Shown: positions 34,791-46,751 of the stretch, one piece after another
Position numbering within the stretch: the first letter of the stretch is position 1
Layout: each line of letters begins with the position of its first letter
Notes under the pieces: model-generated
Database searches by the model: none
Seen by the model: the letters and a program-made list of their open reading frames with translations, nothing else
What the model was told of the DNA's origin: nothing
Assembly: GCA_022376465.1 (NCBI GenBank)
Contig: JACDTU010000008.1
Coordinates: forward strand, 1,240,001-1,304,000
Direction: 5' to 3'
Length of the DNA stretch: 64,000 nt
Source: Cubamyces lactineus
Lineage: Eukaryota; Basidiomycota; Agaricomycetes; Polyporales; Polyporaceae
Made by a program: the position numbers and the translations under genes

Positions 34791-37700
34791 ATGATCATGG
34801 ACCCTCCCTCGCGGAGTCCGGCTCTCAACCCCGCCTCCACCCCGTTCTTTCCTGGCGCCATCCGGATGAACGACGAGGACGGCAACGTTGGCCTTGGCTT
34901 CAGGCAGTCCATATCCCGGGAGCAGCAGTACAGCACTACCTCATCTCTCTCCAGATCTCCCTCAGACTACCGTTCTGTCAGATCTTCTCCGAGCCCGCCG
35001 CAGGACGACCGAGACCGGAGGAACGACACAGGTCTACAAGCACCCGCCTCGGGTGACATCTCGCGCCATTCCCCGGCCCTGCGCCAGGCTGACGCCGACA
35101 GGGCGGCATTCGCGGCCTTTCAGAACGCGGCGCGAGACTTGAACGCCCCAGAGAACGTCGGCCACGCTGCCGATGGCGACGAGACGCCGGGGCCGACGTC
35201 GGGCCCGATAGCGATGAATGGCCAATACGCGGCGCCCTCCTCCTTTCAGAGCCAAGTTTCTATCCGCAGCCGAGAGCGCATCAACACACCGCCGGTTATC
35301 CAAGAATCCAACAGTATGAGATCGAGCCTGCTGAACGCGCAGTTTGTCTCGTCGTCTCCCGCCTCTTCTCTGGATTCTGGCAGCCACTTCGCATCAAGTC
35401 TCGAGTTTTCGACGTCTACGAGCTTTGAGGCGCAGCTCAGGGCGTCGCCACTCATTAATGAAATGCTCGACCGGCTTGCTCGCTTGGAGATCGTGAACAG
35501 AGATATTCAACGTGATTTGGGCGATGTGCACCACAAGGTCAATATCCTGGTCGAGCGCGCCATCAACTCCACCCCAGCTGCGAATGGCCCCATAGAATTC
35601 AAGGATCCTTTCGCGCCTTCGACCGCTCCGCCGCAAGGTTTCGCGAACCCTGGGTTGAATGGGCCACGAGGCTCGATCGCGAACATTGCGCCTAATCAGA
35701 GTCCGCCTACAGACGACATCACCTCGATTTCTAGCCGCCTGAACACGCTGACCACATCCGTCGGGCAACTACTCGCTTTGCAGACCCAGCAGCTCCAAGC
35801 GAACAACGGAGCGCTACAGAACCCCCAGATGCTCGGAAACGCGTTGCCACAGACTGAACTGTCCACTGCGCTTCCACCTCTACTGAATACGTCGGCGTCG
35901 CTTGGTCATGGCATGCCTGGAAGGCCGGATATCAGGCAAAGCCAGCGGTTGCCCAACCCGCCTATGCGGACGTGGTCCGCTGGTACTCTGGATATTCCCA
36001 TGCGCAACACCGACTCGCCCGCGGGCTCTATCGGACGACAAGATTCTATCTTTCGTGACAAGCGCCGCTCTGTCAGCGGCCTGCTGCGTCGCGATTCCTT
36101 AGGGGTGTGTTCGCTTCCGCGCGCAGACTATACTGCCTTGGGATGCATCACTGACACCTGAAAATTTAGGGCGAAAGCTTGTCCGGGGGCTCGTCGCGGG
36201 ATGGGCCTACGATTACGAAATGGGAACAGTTGAACCTCGCCCCGGAACTGTTGCGGTCTCTGAGTAGTTTCGGGTGAGCCCCCTGCACTGAATTGGCAGC
36301 GTGCCACATGTTGATCAGGTCCCTTCTAGCGTCGGCCCTCCTAACAAAATCCAGCAGCGTGCCCTGCCCTTCCTCCTTCGCGGTGCGGACATCATTGCGC
36401 AAGCGCCGCCCACCCAGGAACGCATTGCCGCATATGTGATCCCGGCGATTCACATCGCTGTGACACATGCGCTCAACACCCGTGCCCCGCTTCGTGGCCC
36501 CTTGGTCGTCATGATTTCCACGACCGTGGATCAAGCCACGCAAGCCCAACGGATGATTCGCGATTTGGGTGGTCCCATCGGGGTAAAATCAGCTCTCGGA
36601 GTTGGATCGACGTCGGCGAACACCGATCTCAGCCAAGAACTGCGCCTCTTGCAGCAGAACGTGCCACACATCATCTGCGGGACACCGCAGAAGCTGCACG
36701 CTCTGTTCACTACGCCCGGAGGGCTGTCTGGCGCGGATGTTCGGTTCTTGGTTCTCGATGAGGTCGACCAGCTCATCGCTCGGAACTTGCACGAGTCCGT
36801 GTTCGGTATCATTAGGCTGCTCCCACCGCCGCGTTCTCGTTCTCTCGGCAATGGCTCGAACACTCCCGGTGCCAGTACTCCAGGCTCGGCTGTGCAGGGT
36901 CCGTTCTCCAACTGGGAGGCCAACAGCAGCACGTCGTCGCTGCTCGCACCGACCCAGAGCCTAACGCGCAGGTTCTCCGGCGTCGGGATATCTCCACCTA
37001 ACGAGCTGCCAAACGGCGGACCGTCGCAGCAGATCGAACGGCAGACTGCGCTGTTCTCCAACACCGTCCCACAAGACGTGCTGAACCTTGCGTCTGCGAT
37101 CCAGCTGCGCGAGCCCGTCCGCGTGCTCGTCCGCCGGGACGGGAACGTCACCCACGCTGACACGAGCCAGGGCGCGCGGGGCCTCCGCCAGTTCTACCTC
37201 TATCTTGCGTTCACGGCGAGCGGACGCTCCGACGCGCCGCTGCCGCAAAGTGGGCTGGGGATCATCGGCTCTGGGAGGGGCGCGACGAACGCGGAGACGG
37301 CGCAGGCGCGGGAGTGGAAGCTGGAGGCGCTCGCGGATCTGTTTGACGATCTGGACATCCCGCAGGCTATCATCCACGTCGGTGGCATGGCCGCTCTCGA
37401 CGCGGTAGTCTACAAATTATCCAGCCGCGGTCTCGAAGCTGTCCCTCTGGTGAGCCTTGTGATTTCTTTGGGTTCATTGGAAGACATGCTCATCCTCATG
37501 TTATAGCACGGTGACATGAACGCTGGCACCAAGTTGGCTGCATTGAATAAGTTCAGAGCGGCGCCGGGTATCATGCGGCCGACGGCGACCAAGGTACTCG
37601 TGGTGTACGACGTGCAGGTGAAGACGCCGGAGGTTTCCCAAGTACCTCTGGTTATCAACTACGGTGAGAATCCTCCAATAACCGAACAAGGAATTGAGTT

Positions 37701-38078
37701 CTGATAGTCCTCCCAGATTTGCCGAAGGCTGTTGAGGAATACGCTCACCGGTAAGATCGTCCTGAACTCCGGCTGTGAGCGGTATTGACAGGTCTGGTAT
37801 AGCGTGGCTCCCGCTATTGCCCCTAGCTACTCTCGTGCCGGTGTGGTCGTCAACTTCGTCACCGCTACCGGAGGCGATGTCGAGATGCTACGTTCCATAG
37901 AGTGCTTCTACAAGTACGTGATCGTTCGATTCTCAATGTTACGGTGTCACTGACGGATATTGTCCCGCCAGGATTAAATGCGTGAGTTCTCTGACACTAC
38001 GCTGACCGCCGCTTTCAGTCGTCTGACGCTTCCGACTTGCAGCCCGAAGTTCCCATGAGCCTGCGCGATATTGTTTGA
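34791..38078 (+). CDS. degenerate eIF4A-like DEAD-box protein with long disordered N-terminus
   Basis: Eight exons (34791-36104, 36170-36273, 36330-37449, 37507-37663, 37717-37750, 37803-37913, 37972-37981, 38043-38078) give 961 residues. Residues 1 to about 450 are Ser/Pro/Asn/Gln-rich with one short coiled coil (INEMLDRLARLEIVNRDIQRD). The rest aligns by eye with eIF4A: Q-motif PNKIQQRALPFLLRGADIIAQ, Motif II VLDEVDQLI (residues 616-619), LVINYDLP and the closing VPMSLRDIV. But Walker A (GSGKT) is APPTQERI, SAT is SNT, the motif V block ARGID is VKTPEV and HRIGR is HRVAP (909-913). The ATP- and RNA-contact residues are therefore lost. I infer a pseudo-helicase, perhaps a scaffold. A 10-nt exon lies at 37972-37981. 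The gene is convergent with ELP2. Confidence 0.85.
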
Positions 38079-38342
38079 TTTTGACGTCTCCGTCTGCCAT
38101 GTTTGTGTATCCCTATCACCCTGCTTTCTCGGTACCCCAAGCTCTCAGTCATTCCATGCTGCTGCCGTATACCTATTTAACTCACGCCGCTCCGCGCATT
38201 CTACTGTGTTATACCCTTCCTACATCTATCCCCGAATGTCTCGTTACTAGCCAGCTCTTGGGTCTAATCCCGCGCGCCTACACTGTATACTGCATAGCTT
38301 TCTCCACTCGTCGTAGTTCTACTACATGTCGCAGACGGCTGC

Positions 38343-41300
38343 TCACTCCGTGTCCGCGATATGGACTGTCAATAGCTTCAATGTACCATCTTCCCCACAG
38401 CTTGCGAGTTGCTGAACATCGTGATTGCCTGTCGGACGCCATGCCAGACGGTGGATCTGGTCTACGTGTGCCAAGCTGCTCGAAGGTAAGACGGAGATCT
38501 GGCCAGATGTTGCTAACCGTTACGTACCGAGTGTCGATGGTCGATGTGCAAGTCCATTGGGAGGGCGTCTCCCGAGGAGATGCGAACAGCAGAATCTCCC
38601 CGGACTCTAGACCTACGGCCAACGTCCGTCTGAAATCCGATCAGCCTGCGCATTCATCTCCCAAATGACTAGCAGTCATGCTCACGATTTGCTATCCGCA
38701 GGCCGAGGAGCGAACGCGACCGCAGTCGCGGCCGACTTGACCTGGATGGTCGCCACGGCTGTCCACTTCTTGTCTTCCCCATCAACGCGCCGCCAAACCT
38801 TGACCTGAAATGTAGTATGTGCCGGTCAACAATCGCGGCCGGGGCTCAACAAACCGAGCAAACGACGTGCGACCCAAACCCAAACCAAGGTAAAGGCATC
38901 TTACCGTTTTATCACGAGAAGCGGTGGCGAAGACGTCACCGTCGGGGGCCCACGCGCAGTCCCATATGATGCGTCCATGCGACTTGTCTGCGGCGACAGG
39001 TACGAAGCCGTCTGTGGCACCGCAGCTTGTCAGTCACCTTGATTCGAGCATGGCCCTCAGAGAAGCGACCCTGGGAACGCACCTTCGCTGCGCTCGAACA
39101 GGCGCCATGTGCGGTCGCGGGAGACGGTGAGGATAAGCGAGTCGTCTGGGCTGAAGACGATACGCGTCACGGTGAGGTTGTGGCCGGCCAGGGGCGTGCC
39201 GACGGGCTGCCATGTTTGCGTCTCGTACACTCGGACGACGGCGTGTTCCGCGCTGGTCGCTTTGCATGCAGTGGCGATGTACTGCTTGTAATTTGAGACT
39301 TCGAGTGCGATTGACTAGAATCATAGGGTGAGTAAGGTATGCCCGGCTGTAAAGACACTGCGATGGGCGTACCTCGTAGCCGTGTCCGAAGACCTTCTCG
39401 ATCTCTGGCCACAGTGTGACGGCTGCGAGCTCTCCTTCGAATGGACGCCGTCGTGTCCGAGCGTCATCGACATCGCCGTTCACCTCCGCTACTGCGCTGG
39501 CTGCGAGGAAGGAGCATGAGGAACCACCCGGTTGACACATATGAATTTTCCTACCATCTGTCAACGCTTTGTTAGAGAGCCCGAGGGGAGGTACAGCCGC
39601 CGCTCGCGGGCGGTTCTCCTGATGACATTCGTCAATATGCCAGACGCAGACAAGGATACATTGAACTGACTTCGCTGGTATCAAGCGTGGCAATGTTGAG
39701 GTTGTTGACGATCTCGACGAACTCTCTGGGTGCTTCGAACACTCGGGCCACCTTTTCGTCCGCAATGCTCACGAAACGCAGCGGGTCGAGGAACACGGCG
39801 TTGATGAGGTCATAACCGTGGACCTGTGGCCTAGCAATCTCGTGCCATACTGGTACAGATGATCCATCGGAAGCTGTTGTCGGAATTGCACCATGTATGC
39901 GCGTCGTCTGATCCAAGCTATCAAAAGCATGTTTCTGTCAGTGATATTGCCCATCGTGCCCGGAAGATGCTTACCTAGCGGAAATCAGGTACTCCCCTCC
40001 GGGACTCCAAGCTACACTGTGCACTGGGGCGCGATGGCCAGTGATGGCTCCGACCTCGGACCACTCCTCCAGCGCAGGCCCCTGACTAGTCTCAGGCTCA
40101 GGTGTCCGACACCGCCATCTCCTCCAGCCGCCGTTCCAGCCCCACGCCATCGCATCTGAACCACCACGCGCCCAGAGACCTCCAACAAAGCCGCCCAGTC
40201 GTTGACCGCCGACATCGCCAAAGCGCTGTCGGTTGATCCAGAGGGTGGTGCCGTCATTTGACGAGGTGAGAACCGTGGATGGGGACCAGAGGATGAGGGA
40301 TGAATCGGTTGATGTTGATAGGAGGGTTGGTGTGGCGGTCGGCGTCGCTTGAGGTCGCCAGGATAGGGAGGTGACTCCTGCTTCGTGCCCCACTAGAAGG
40401 GCATCAAAGGTAACAGAGTATAGCTGAGAGCTGCGAAGATGTTCATGACCTACACCGCATTCTGAACATAGGTGAGATTACCTTTGTTGTGTCTTCACGG
40501 TCAAAATATGGCGCTTGAGAGATATCTGTCGGCCGCCGTCTTCGCTTTCCTCTAGGTTCACCAAAGATGCTTCGAATGCATCCAGAAGCTCGTCTGTTAC
40601 CTCACTAGTTGAGCCTCCAGATGGGGCGAACGTTGTTTTGGTGAACGGCTCAATGTTCCACAAACGGATGTTCGCATCTTGCGACCCGGATGCCAGAATC
40701 AGAGCACCGCCTTCGCTTTCAGGAGGGCGGAAGGCAAGCGACTTCACCCAGTCTTCGTGCCCAGCGAGGACCGCAGCTTGTACGAACTGTGCCTACGACG
40801 AGCTTCAGCTTGTCTGTCAACGCGATATGGTTATTCGATTTACCGTTCCCTCAGAGCTTGTCCATAGGTGAATGTTCCTGTCTGTGCTACCGACGGCAAG
40901 TAGGAGAGCTGAAGTAAAATCTTGAGTCAATGATTTCCAGCTCGTAAAGATGAAGATTCTCACATTTTGTACCAGGAAGTTCAGCCACAGCGAGAGAGAT
41001 AGGGAAGCCCTTCCGCATACTGATAGTCTGAACTTCGCTCAGAGAATCTATAAGTCCAGATCGAGTTAGTCGAACGAACTACGGCAGCGAAGAATTACTA
41101 TGCCTTTCGCATTTGCCGGTATCCGCCACACTTTGACAGTGGAGTCTGATGCGCCCGTGATGACGAGTTCGCCATAGGCAACAAGACTTGCGACGCTGCC
41201 TTGGTGGCCTTGGTGCACAGCGCGAGATTGCCACTGAAGAGACCAGGGATGTCAATCATTGCGCACCGACTCAGTACATAAAACGGACGTACCTGCTCAT

Positions 41301-41612
41301 TCAGCTTGTTCCACAACCTGATTACGCCCTTCGCATCGGCGCTGACAAGCGTGTCGTCCGTCTTGAAGCGTACACAGGAGACGGGAGCTTCATGGCCGGG
41401 AAGCGTCTCGTAGACGCCTCTGTCTAGCGGATCCTGCTTTCTGTGAGTAATTTGCCTATGTTGACACATGATGATACGGTGCACACCTCAGCATTCCACA
41501 AAGCGACCAGGTTGCCTGAGCCGAACGCGACAATCCCGCTGGGTGAGATATCGGCAGCTTGGAAGTAGCGATTTGTTGAAGCTGCCGTGTAGACGGCTTC
41601 CACTCGCGACAT
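38343..41612 (-). CDS. ELP2: Elongator complex subunit 2 (WD40 protein Elp2)
   Basis: Part of Elongator, which modifies wobble uridines of tRNAs; Elp2 is a two-propeller WD40 scaffold. At least twelve exons run from the ATG at 41612 (exon 1 41487-41612, then 41293-41433 and a third with low end near 41099 or 41076) to the stop at 38343. WD repeats can be read in order: [11 protein letters not shown]...[18 protein letters not shown]...STVKVWR, a [13 protein letters not shown] blade, [11 protein letters not shown]...[19 protein letters not shown]...[29 protein letters not shown]...[34 protein letters not shown] and [28 protein letters not shown]. The order and spacing match Elp2. The third junction near 41044-41099 is unclear: one reading needs a 35-nt intron. 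Confidence 0.88.
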
Positions 41613-41909
41613 ATTCAGAGGCAGTCAGTGAGATCGCGCTTTGGGTTGCAAGGTATACTTGAATGTGTTCTGCGAAGTAGAGTGTATAAGGAATAGCCAG
41701 TCCGTAGTAGTCGGAGAGAGCGAAATGTCGAAAATGTCGGCATCTAGGACGGGGTCGACGGATCGTAGATCGAGATCCATGCATAGATAGACGCCAGAAG
41801 TGCAGTAGATTACGCCAAGCGCTCATGACGTTTTCTCAGTGACTTGCTCACTCTCAGGTCCATAACTCGCGAACCTGGACTCATCCCGCTCTCATGTTAC
41901 GCTAGCCTC

Positions 41910-42354
41910 ATGGGAATACTGGGGATCGGTGTGGACGTCGTTCATGTTCCTCGTATACTCCGCCTCCTGGAGCGAAGAACCCCCACAAAACTGGCACATC
42001 GCATCCTAAGCGAGAAGGAGTTGTCTGTATGGAACGGGCTTCCCTCGGAGGACGAGGTTAGGCGTACAAGATATCTGGCCGTTCGGTATGTTTTGCGCGT
42101 CCAGCCTACCGCGTTGTTGATGCTCAGCTTCCTGAAGGTGGAGCGTCAAGGAAGCAGCATACAAAGCTGTCTATCCCGTGGCTCGTCCGACGTGGAAGGA
42201 CTTCACGTTCCACTCTCTCTCTAGCGATGGTTCGCGCAAGCCATTCCTGGAATACCACTCGAAGGAACGGGAGAGCTCATCATGGAAGTTTCATACCTCA
42301 GTAAGCCACGATGGCGATTATGTATTTGCGACAGTCCTTGTCGAGGCACCGTGA
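41910..42354 (+). CDS. PPT2: holo-ACP synthase, AcpS-type phosphopantetheinyl transferase
   Basis: Activates mitochondrial acyl carrier protein by adding 4'-phosphopantetheine. Two exons, 41910-42085 and 42138-42354, join in phase to 130 residues, the usual AcpS length. Motifs: GIGVDVVHVPRI at the N-terminus with the magnesium-binding Asp, and WSVKEAAYKAV with the catalytic WxxKEAxxKA core. There is no obvious presequence before the ATG used here; upstream in-frame codons without an ATG continue to 41844. It starts 297 bp from the divergent ELP2 gene and ends 127 bp from the convergent IBA57 gene. The symbol follows the yeast mitochondrial enzyme and is an inference. Confidence 0.85.
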
Positions 42355-42481
42355 TGTCCAAACAGTTGCCCACATGAAAGACGTGCGCCCGCGCGCGTTT
42401 CGGTGCGTCAAACGATGTGCGTGTTGCAGCAATGGATGAGGTGAGAGGTAGTCCGAAACGACCAAGTCTAGTACATCTGGT

Positions 42482-43803
42482 TCACTCCGGCTGCTCGGGC
42501 TGCGGAGGCCACCAATCTGGCCAGTAAGGCGTCACACCCCACTCTTGACCTTCCTCGTTCGTTGTTATGAATTTAGCACGCCCCTGCTTAACAGCTTCCA
42601 CTTGCTCGAGGCGGAGGAGTGCCAGTCCTACTCCACGAACCGAGCTCAGTAGTTTGCCGGTCCCTCTTGGTCGTGGGCGAGGCGCGCCTTCTTCACTTTG
42701 TATGGCTTGTGGACGGATCTCTGATTGGGGCGCAATGGAAGGCGACTGTTCGAGCGGCTTCTCCAATGTCGAGAGCCTGGATTGAAGTCAGTAGAAGCTA
42801 GTGCCTGGGATCACAGTGCACGTACGACTGGTCGGCGCCATGGAACACTACAGGGAGGAGTCGCTTGCGGAGCTGACCGGTGTGGTAAGTGCGGACAGTG
42901 AGCTCTTGTCCCACGTAACACCCTTTTCGGAAGTCCACTATATGTCGTAGTTCGTTGGCAAATATCGCGACGCGCTAGAAGAGGAAGTATACGCACGTCC
43001 ACCCATGATATCCATGTTTGAGTCTATTGGGAATGCTTGCATAGGCGGAATGTCGTCCGAACCCTCAGGGACGCCATGCAACACGCGGTGCAAATGGTAC
43101 TCATCCGCCGACGCGACGTCATGTGTCGAGCTTTCCTGCGCTGCGTTTTGTGAAGGAGGGTGTACGCAGAGCATAGACTGCGAGAGGCTGCTTACGACGA
43201 TCTCCCTTACGCACCAGCAACCGGTGGCCCATCCCCACCGCTCTCCTGTCCCGCATCACTCCTGGCGTAGAGCCCCATGGCCACTCGCCGTCCTTGTCCC
43301 AGACAGGCTCGATGACACCGCTGCGCGCGAACACCCACTGCCGCTCGGTCTCCCAGGCCTTCTCTTTCTCGGAGCCCCACGCGGACCAGACGTCGTACTC
43401 CTCTGTTACGTCCTGTAGCTTGACCTTCGAGCGCAGGACATAACGCTTCAGTAGAGGAAGCAATGGAGGCGCTTCGGATGGCCGGCTGTCGTATTCAATG
43501 AGGAATCCCGGGCGACCTGCGGGGGTTGTGTGTGCCCATATGAAGATGTCGTGGATGACTCGCCCCTAGCAGAAGGGTAAGAGGGTATATCTGCGCCACA
43601 TAGTAAACTGCCCTGCAAACCTGTGCATGTAGGAAAGCGGAGTAGAAGTGGTTGCCGGACTGCCCAGGGATGGTCCCGGCGGTCATGCCATTGAGGAACT
43701 CTGCAGCCTGAGAACCAGTGACAGAGAGTACGGCTCTGTTCGGTATTGGCGCGACGGTAGGCGTGCTCCGTACGAGCGAACGCAGAACTGGTGGTAAAGG
43801 CAT
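42482..43803 (-). CDS. IBA57: iron-sulfur cluster assembly factor Iba57
   Basis: Mitochondrial matrix protein needed for [4Fe-4S] cluster assembly with Isa1/Isa2, in the folate-binding aminomethyltransferase (GcvT/YgfZ) family. Five exons (43621-43803, 43215-43565, 42997-43135, 42826-42937, 42482-42776) give 359 residues. The start [16 protein letters not shown] is presequence-like; [19 protein letters not shown] begins the fold; [22 protein letters not shown] and the hallmark [17 protein letters not shown] (Cys231) are present; the C-terminal WWPPQPEQ is short and proline-rich. The gene diverges from PET191 with 171 bp between start codons. Confidence 0.93.
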
Positions 43804-43974
43804 CGCGGATGGTTGTGCTCAAGCCCAGTGCAGGCAGCTCACATCCCCAGAAAGTATGACGAATGTCAGAAAGCCGAAAGTCTCGGAGTCGCGAATCGCG
43901 GCGGCCTCGGCGTCTTCGGGCCGCGCACCGCGATCCTTGCTTGTCCTCCACCACCGTCGACGTTGAGCCGGACC

Positions 43975-44307
43975 ATGTCCTCCTCTTGCTCACATCTCCT
44001 CTCTGCGCTCAAAGACTGCCTTCTTCACTCGGACTGTGTGCTGAAGCAAGGTCACCTTCCTTCGGAATGTCTGAAGAATCACACCGATGAACTTCCAGAG
44101 CAATGCAAAGCTCTTCGACAGGCGACGTTTGAGTGCAAGAGGGGCATGGTGCGTCCTTGCAATTCAGTTGAGACACCGGAACTCTTACTCATTGGGTTCT
44201 AGCTGGATATGAGGAAAAGGTTCAGGGGCAACAATGTCGACCTTCCAGCACCACCTCCGAAGAGTCGCGAGCAGCCTGCGCCGGTGCAGACACCCGCCTC
44301 AGCATGA
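43975..44307 (+). CDS. PET191: cytochrome c oxidase assembly factor Pet191 (COA5)
   Basis: Intermembrane-space protein required for assembly of respiratory complex IV. Two exons, 43975-44148 and 44203-44307, give 92 residues. It carries the twin Cys pattern of the family: Cys5-x9-Cys15 and Cys43-x9-Cys53, with additional Cys21 and Cys32, in CSHLLSALKDC and CKALRQATFEC. The second exon begins LDMRKRFRGNN, which also fits the family, and ends in a proline-rich tail. It has no presequence, as expected for a protein trapped by disulfide relay. Confidence 0.93.
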
Positions 44308-44898
44308 CGAGATCATGCATACATCATCATGGCAGGATGTTGTTGTAACAGAGCTCCAACGTGTTCAAGCAGCATTCACGCTCTCACTATACACTGCAAG
44401 CTTCTTTGGCAAGGCTGCCATTCTCGTCCATCTCGGCATACGTACGTACCGCCAACATTTCGCATGGATGTTCAGCTGACACAATGTACCTCCAGACACT
44501 GTAATATAATCACGGGATCCCCCATCTATAACACATTGTACCACTCTATGAGTTTGATCACGTATGGTTATCGTGGCTTCCTTCAGGGTGCGGAACGCGT
44601 GCATTCGGGCCTTCGAAAAAGAAGGCGGCATAGCATAGGTTAACCCTTGACAGAATCAGTGCGCGGTCGTGCGCAACATGCGCTTTTCCAGGCCATCTAC
44701 TCACGAATTCTCAAGAGGCTCCCCTCCCTCATGCCCTCTTGCTCCACCGGTACCCATTGAATCGACTCGCGTCATCCGCAGTGCCTGACTACGACTCCAC
44801 GCTCTGCTTCCTACAAAAGAGGCTCTACGGCAGCGAAAGATTCTTCTCGGCTGACCATAACTTGATACTCTTGCATCTCTCCGTGCAAATGTTTCACC
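44308..44898. other. intergenic region
   Basis: About 590 bp between two + strand genes, AT-richer than the coding DNA around it. No element recognised apart from presumed terminator and promoter. Confidence 0.4.
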
Positions 44899-46112
44899 AT
44901 GCCTTCGAGAACCGCTGCTGTCGTAATCCTTCTTGCCCTCTTTCCCAAGCGCGCGGCCGCCAGCGTCCCAGGACTACCACCTTCTATCCACCAAGATGCA
45001 GTGACGAACTCTAGCAAGGCGGGTCTCGCCTGGCCGAACAGCAACTACGACGATATCAGTCAATTTCTAGGCACGGGCAAGGTTCAGTGGTATGTGCGAA
45101 GCCTATCTAGAAGACTTCACGCAAGGCCCCTGGTTCTCACACCATATATCTTCTGTCAGGTACTATACTTGGAGTCCAGAACCTGTTCAGACAGACATTG
45201 AATTTGTCCCCATGCTCTGGGGGGCAAGCCAAGCGTCCGACTGGGACAACAACATCAACAACACAGTCCGACAACAGCACGTTACCCACGTCCTAGGATT
45301 CAACGAGCCCGAAATATCCGGCCAGTCGAACCTTACGCCAGCCGATGCCGCGGCCCTGTGGAAGGCGCACATAGAGCCCCTCAAGGGGCTAGGCGTCAAA
45401 TTGGGTTCTCCAGCTCTGAGCGGGGCCCCGCAAGGGAAACAGTGGCTCCAGGATTGGCTGGCCGAGTGCGCGGGCGGCTGTACGGTAGATTTCGTCGCGC
45501 TGCATTGGTACAACATCAACTCGACGCAGTTCCTGGAGTATCTGGAAGACTATCATGATACGTTCCAGCGGCCTGTGTGGGTCACGGAGTGGTCGTGTGA
45601 GGTTAGTCGGTTTGTTGAGGGCCGGCAGTGTCATCCGAGTTGTTGATGCTGAACGGATCACAGAACTTCAGCGATGCGGACGAACAGTGTTCCTTGCAGG
45701 ACATCGTCAACTTGATGAACGCAACGCAGCAGTTCATGGACACCACCCCGTGGATTGAGCGTTATGCCTGGTTCGGGGCGATGGTGAACCTCCAGGGCGT
45801 GAATCAGGTACGTTAGGATGCATCTATCCACTCCTAATATATCACCGAGTTCGAAACAGCGCTGACCACGTCGTGTATCAGGAGAACGCACTCATGTCCG
45901 CACAGGGCCGTATCAACGCCCTAGGAGAGCAGTACATCGGTGCCGTGTCGCCTAATGTAAGCTCTGACTACCAGCCTGGGGTGGTACACGGGGGCTCTGG
46001 GGTTAGCACGCCCATCAACGGCCCAAACTCGGGAAGCGCTATGACAAGCGGGAAGATATCCAGCTGGTGTGTCCTGTCCTCCTTGTTCGCTTTGGTCATG
46101 AATTGGGGTTAG
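44899..46112 (+). CDS. GH128-type beta-1,3-glucanase, probably GPI-anchored
   Basis: Four exons (44899-45089, 45160-45601, 45664-45807, 45882-46112) give 335 residues. A signal peptide covers about residues 1-21. The catalytic domain has the GH128/Asl1 pattern: GLAWPN, then WYYTWSPEP, FVPMLWG, VLGFNEPE (Glu113, likely acid/base), GCTVDFVALHWYN, and VWVTEWSCE (Glu207, likely nucleophile), with a YAWFGAM strand. After about residue 290 a Ser/Gly/Pro linker leads to a hydrophobic tail (WCVLSSLFALVMNWG), a typical GPI-attachment signal. Related enzymes cut or rearrange beta-1,3-glucan in the fungal wall. Activity is inferred from the family. Confidence 0.88.
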
Positions 46113-46751
46113 AAGATGGGGATTCCGCGGGTTCACCGATGCATATGCGGTTTCTATCCATTCTCTCAGTCGCGCATGGGTTAGGTAACAGGTCGGTCGC
46201 TGCAGTTCATGGGAGATGCATTCTAATAGTGGACCAAAGACTCGGACAGACATTGTAAGCCTCGAAGTATACCGATCTCGGAGATAGCTCGCACTGGCAT
46301 ATGCGGAAACCGTGTAACGTTGTAAGATGTACGGTAAAGTTCTGATCGGACAATGGGGATGGCCTAAACGCAGACGATTGCTCAGCTGCTTCCGCGTAGC
46401 AGTTCCCAAATGGAGGTCAAGAAGCGGCACATGAGTCAGCGGAAGGGCACAACAGTTCACACCAGGTGGGAGTAACAGGGCCACTAGCCATGCCGGGTGA
46501 GGGCGAGAATGGCCGTGAAGCTGAGTTTGGGATAGAGTGTTTGCTTAGCAAGCTCGGACTTCGACAGGATGACGTGCCCGAACGCTGCAGCACTCGCTGC
46601 CATGAGCGCATGATTACATCCGTGTTCCACTTCCCATGTGCAAACAAACGCATGGGCCCACTGGGATATATATACGTTGCCCAGGGATTCACATCCTCCA
46701 CAATCCTTCCCAGTGTCTAGTCTCATTCTCTTTGAAACAATCTGTATAGTC
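46113..46751. other. intergenic region upstream of glutathione transferase
   Basis: About 640 bp. Apart from the TATA box at 46667-46674 no element was recognised. Confidence 0.4.
46667..46674 (+). promoter_or_regulatory. TATA box of glutathione transferase gene
   Basis: TATATATA lies about 78 bp before the ATG at 46752. A strong TATA box fits an inducible stress gene. Confidence 0.55.
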
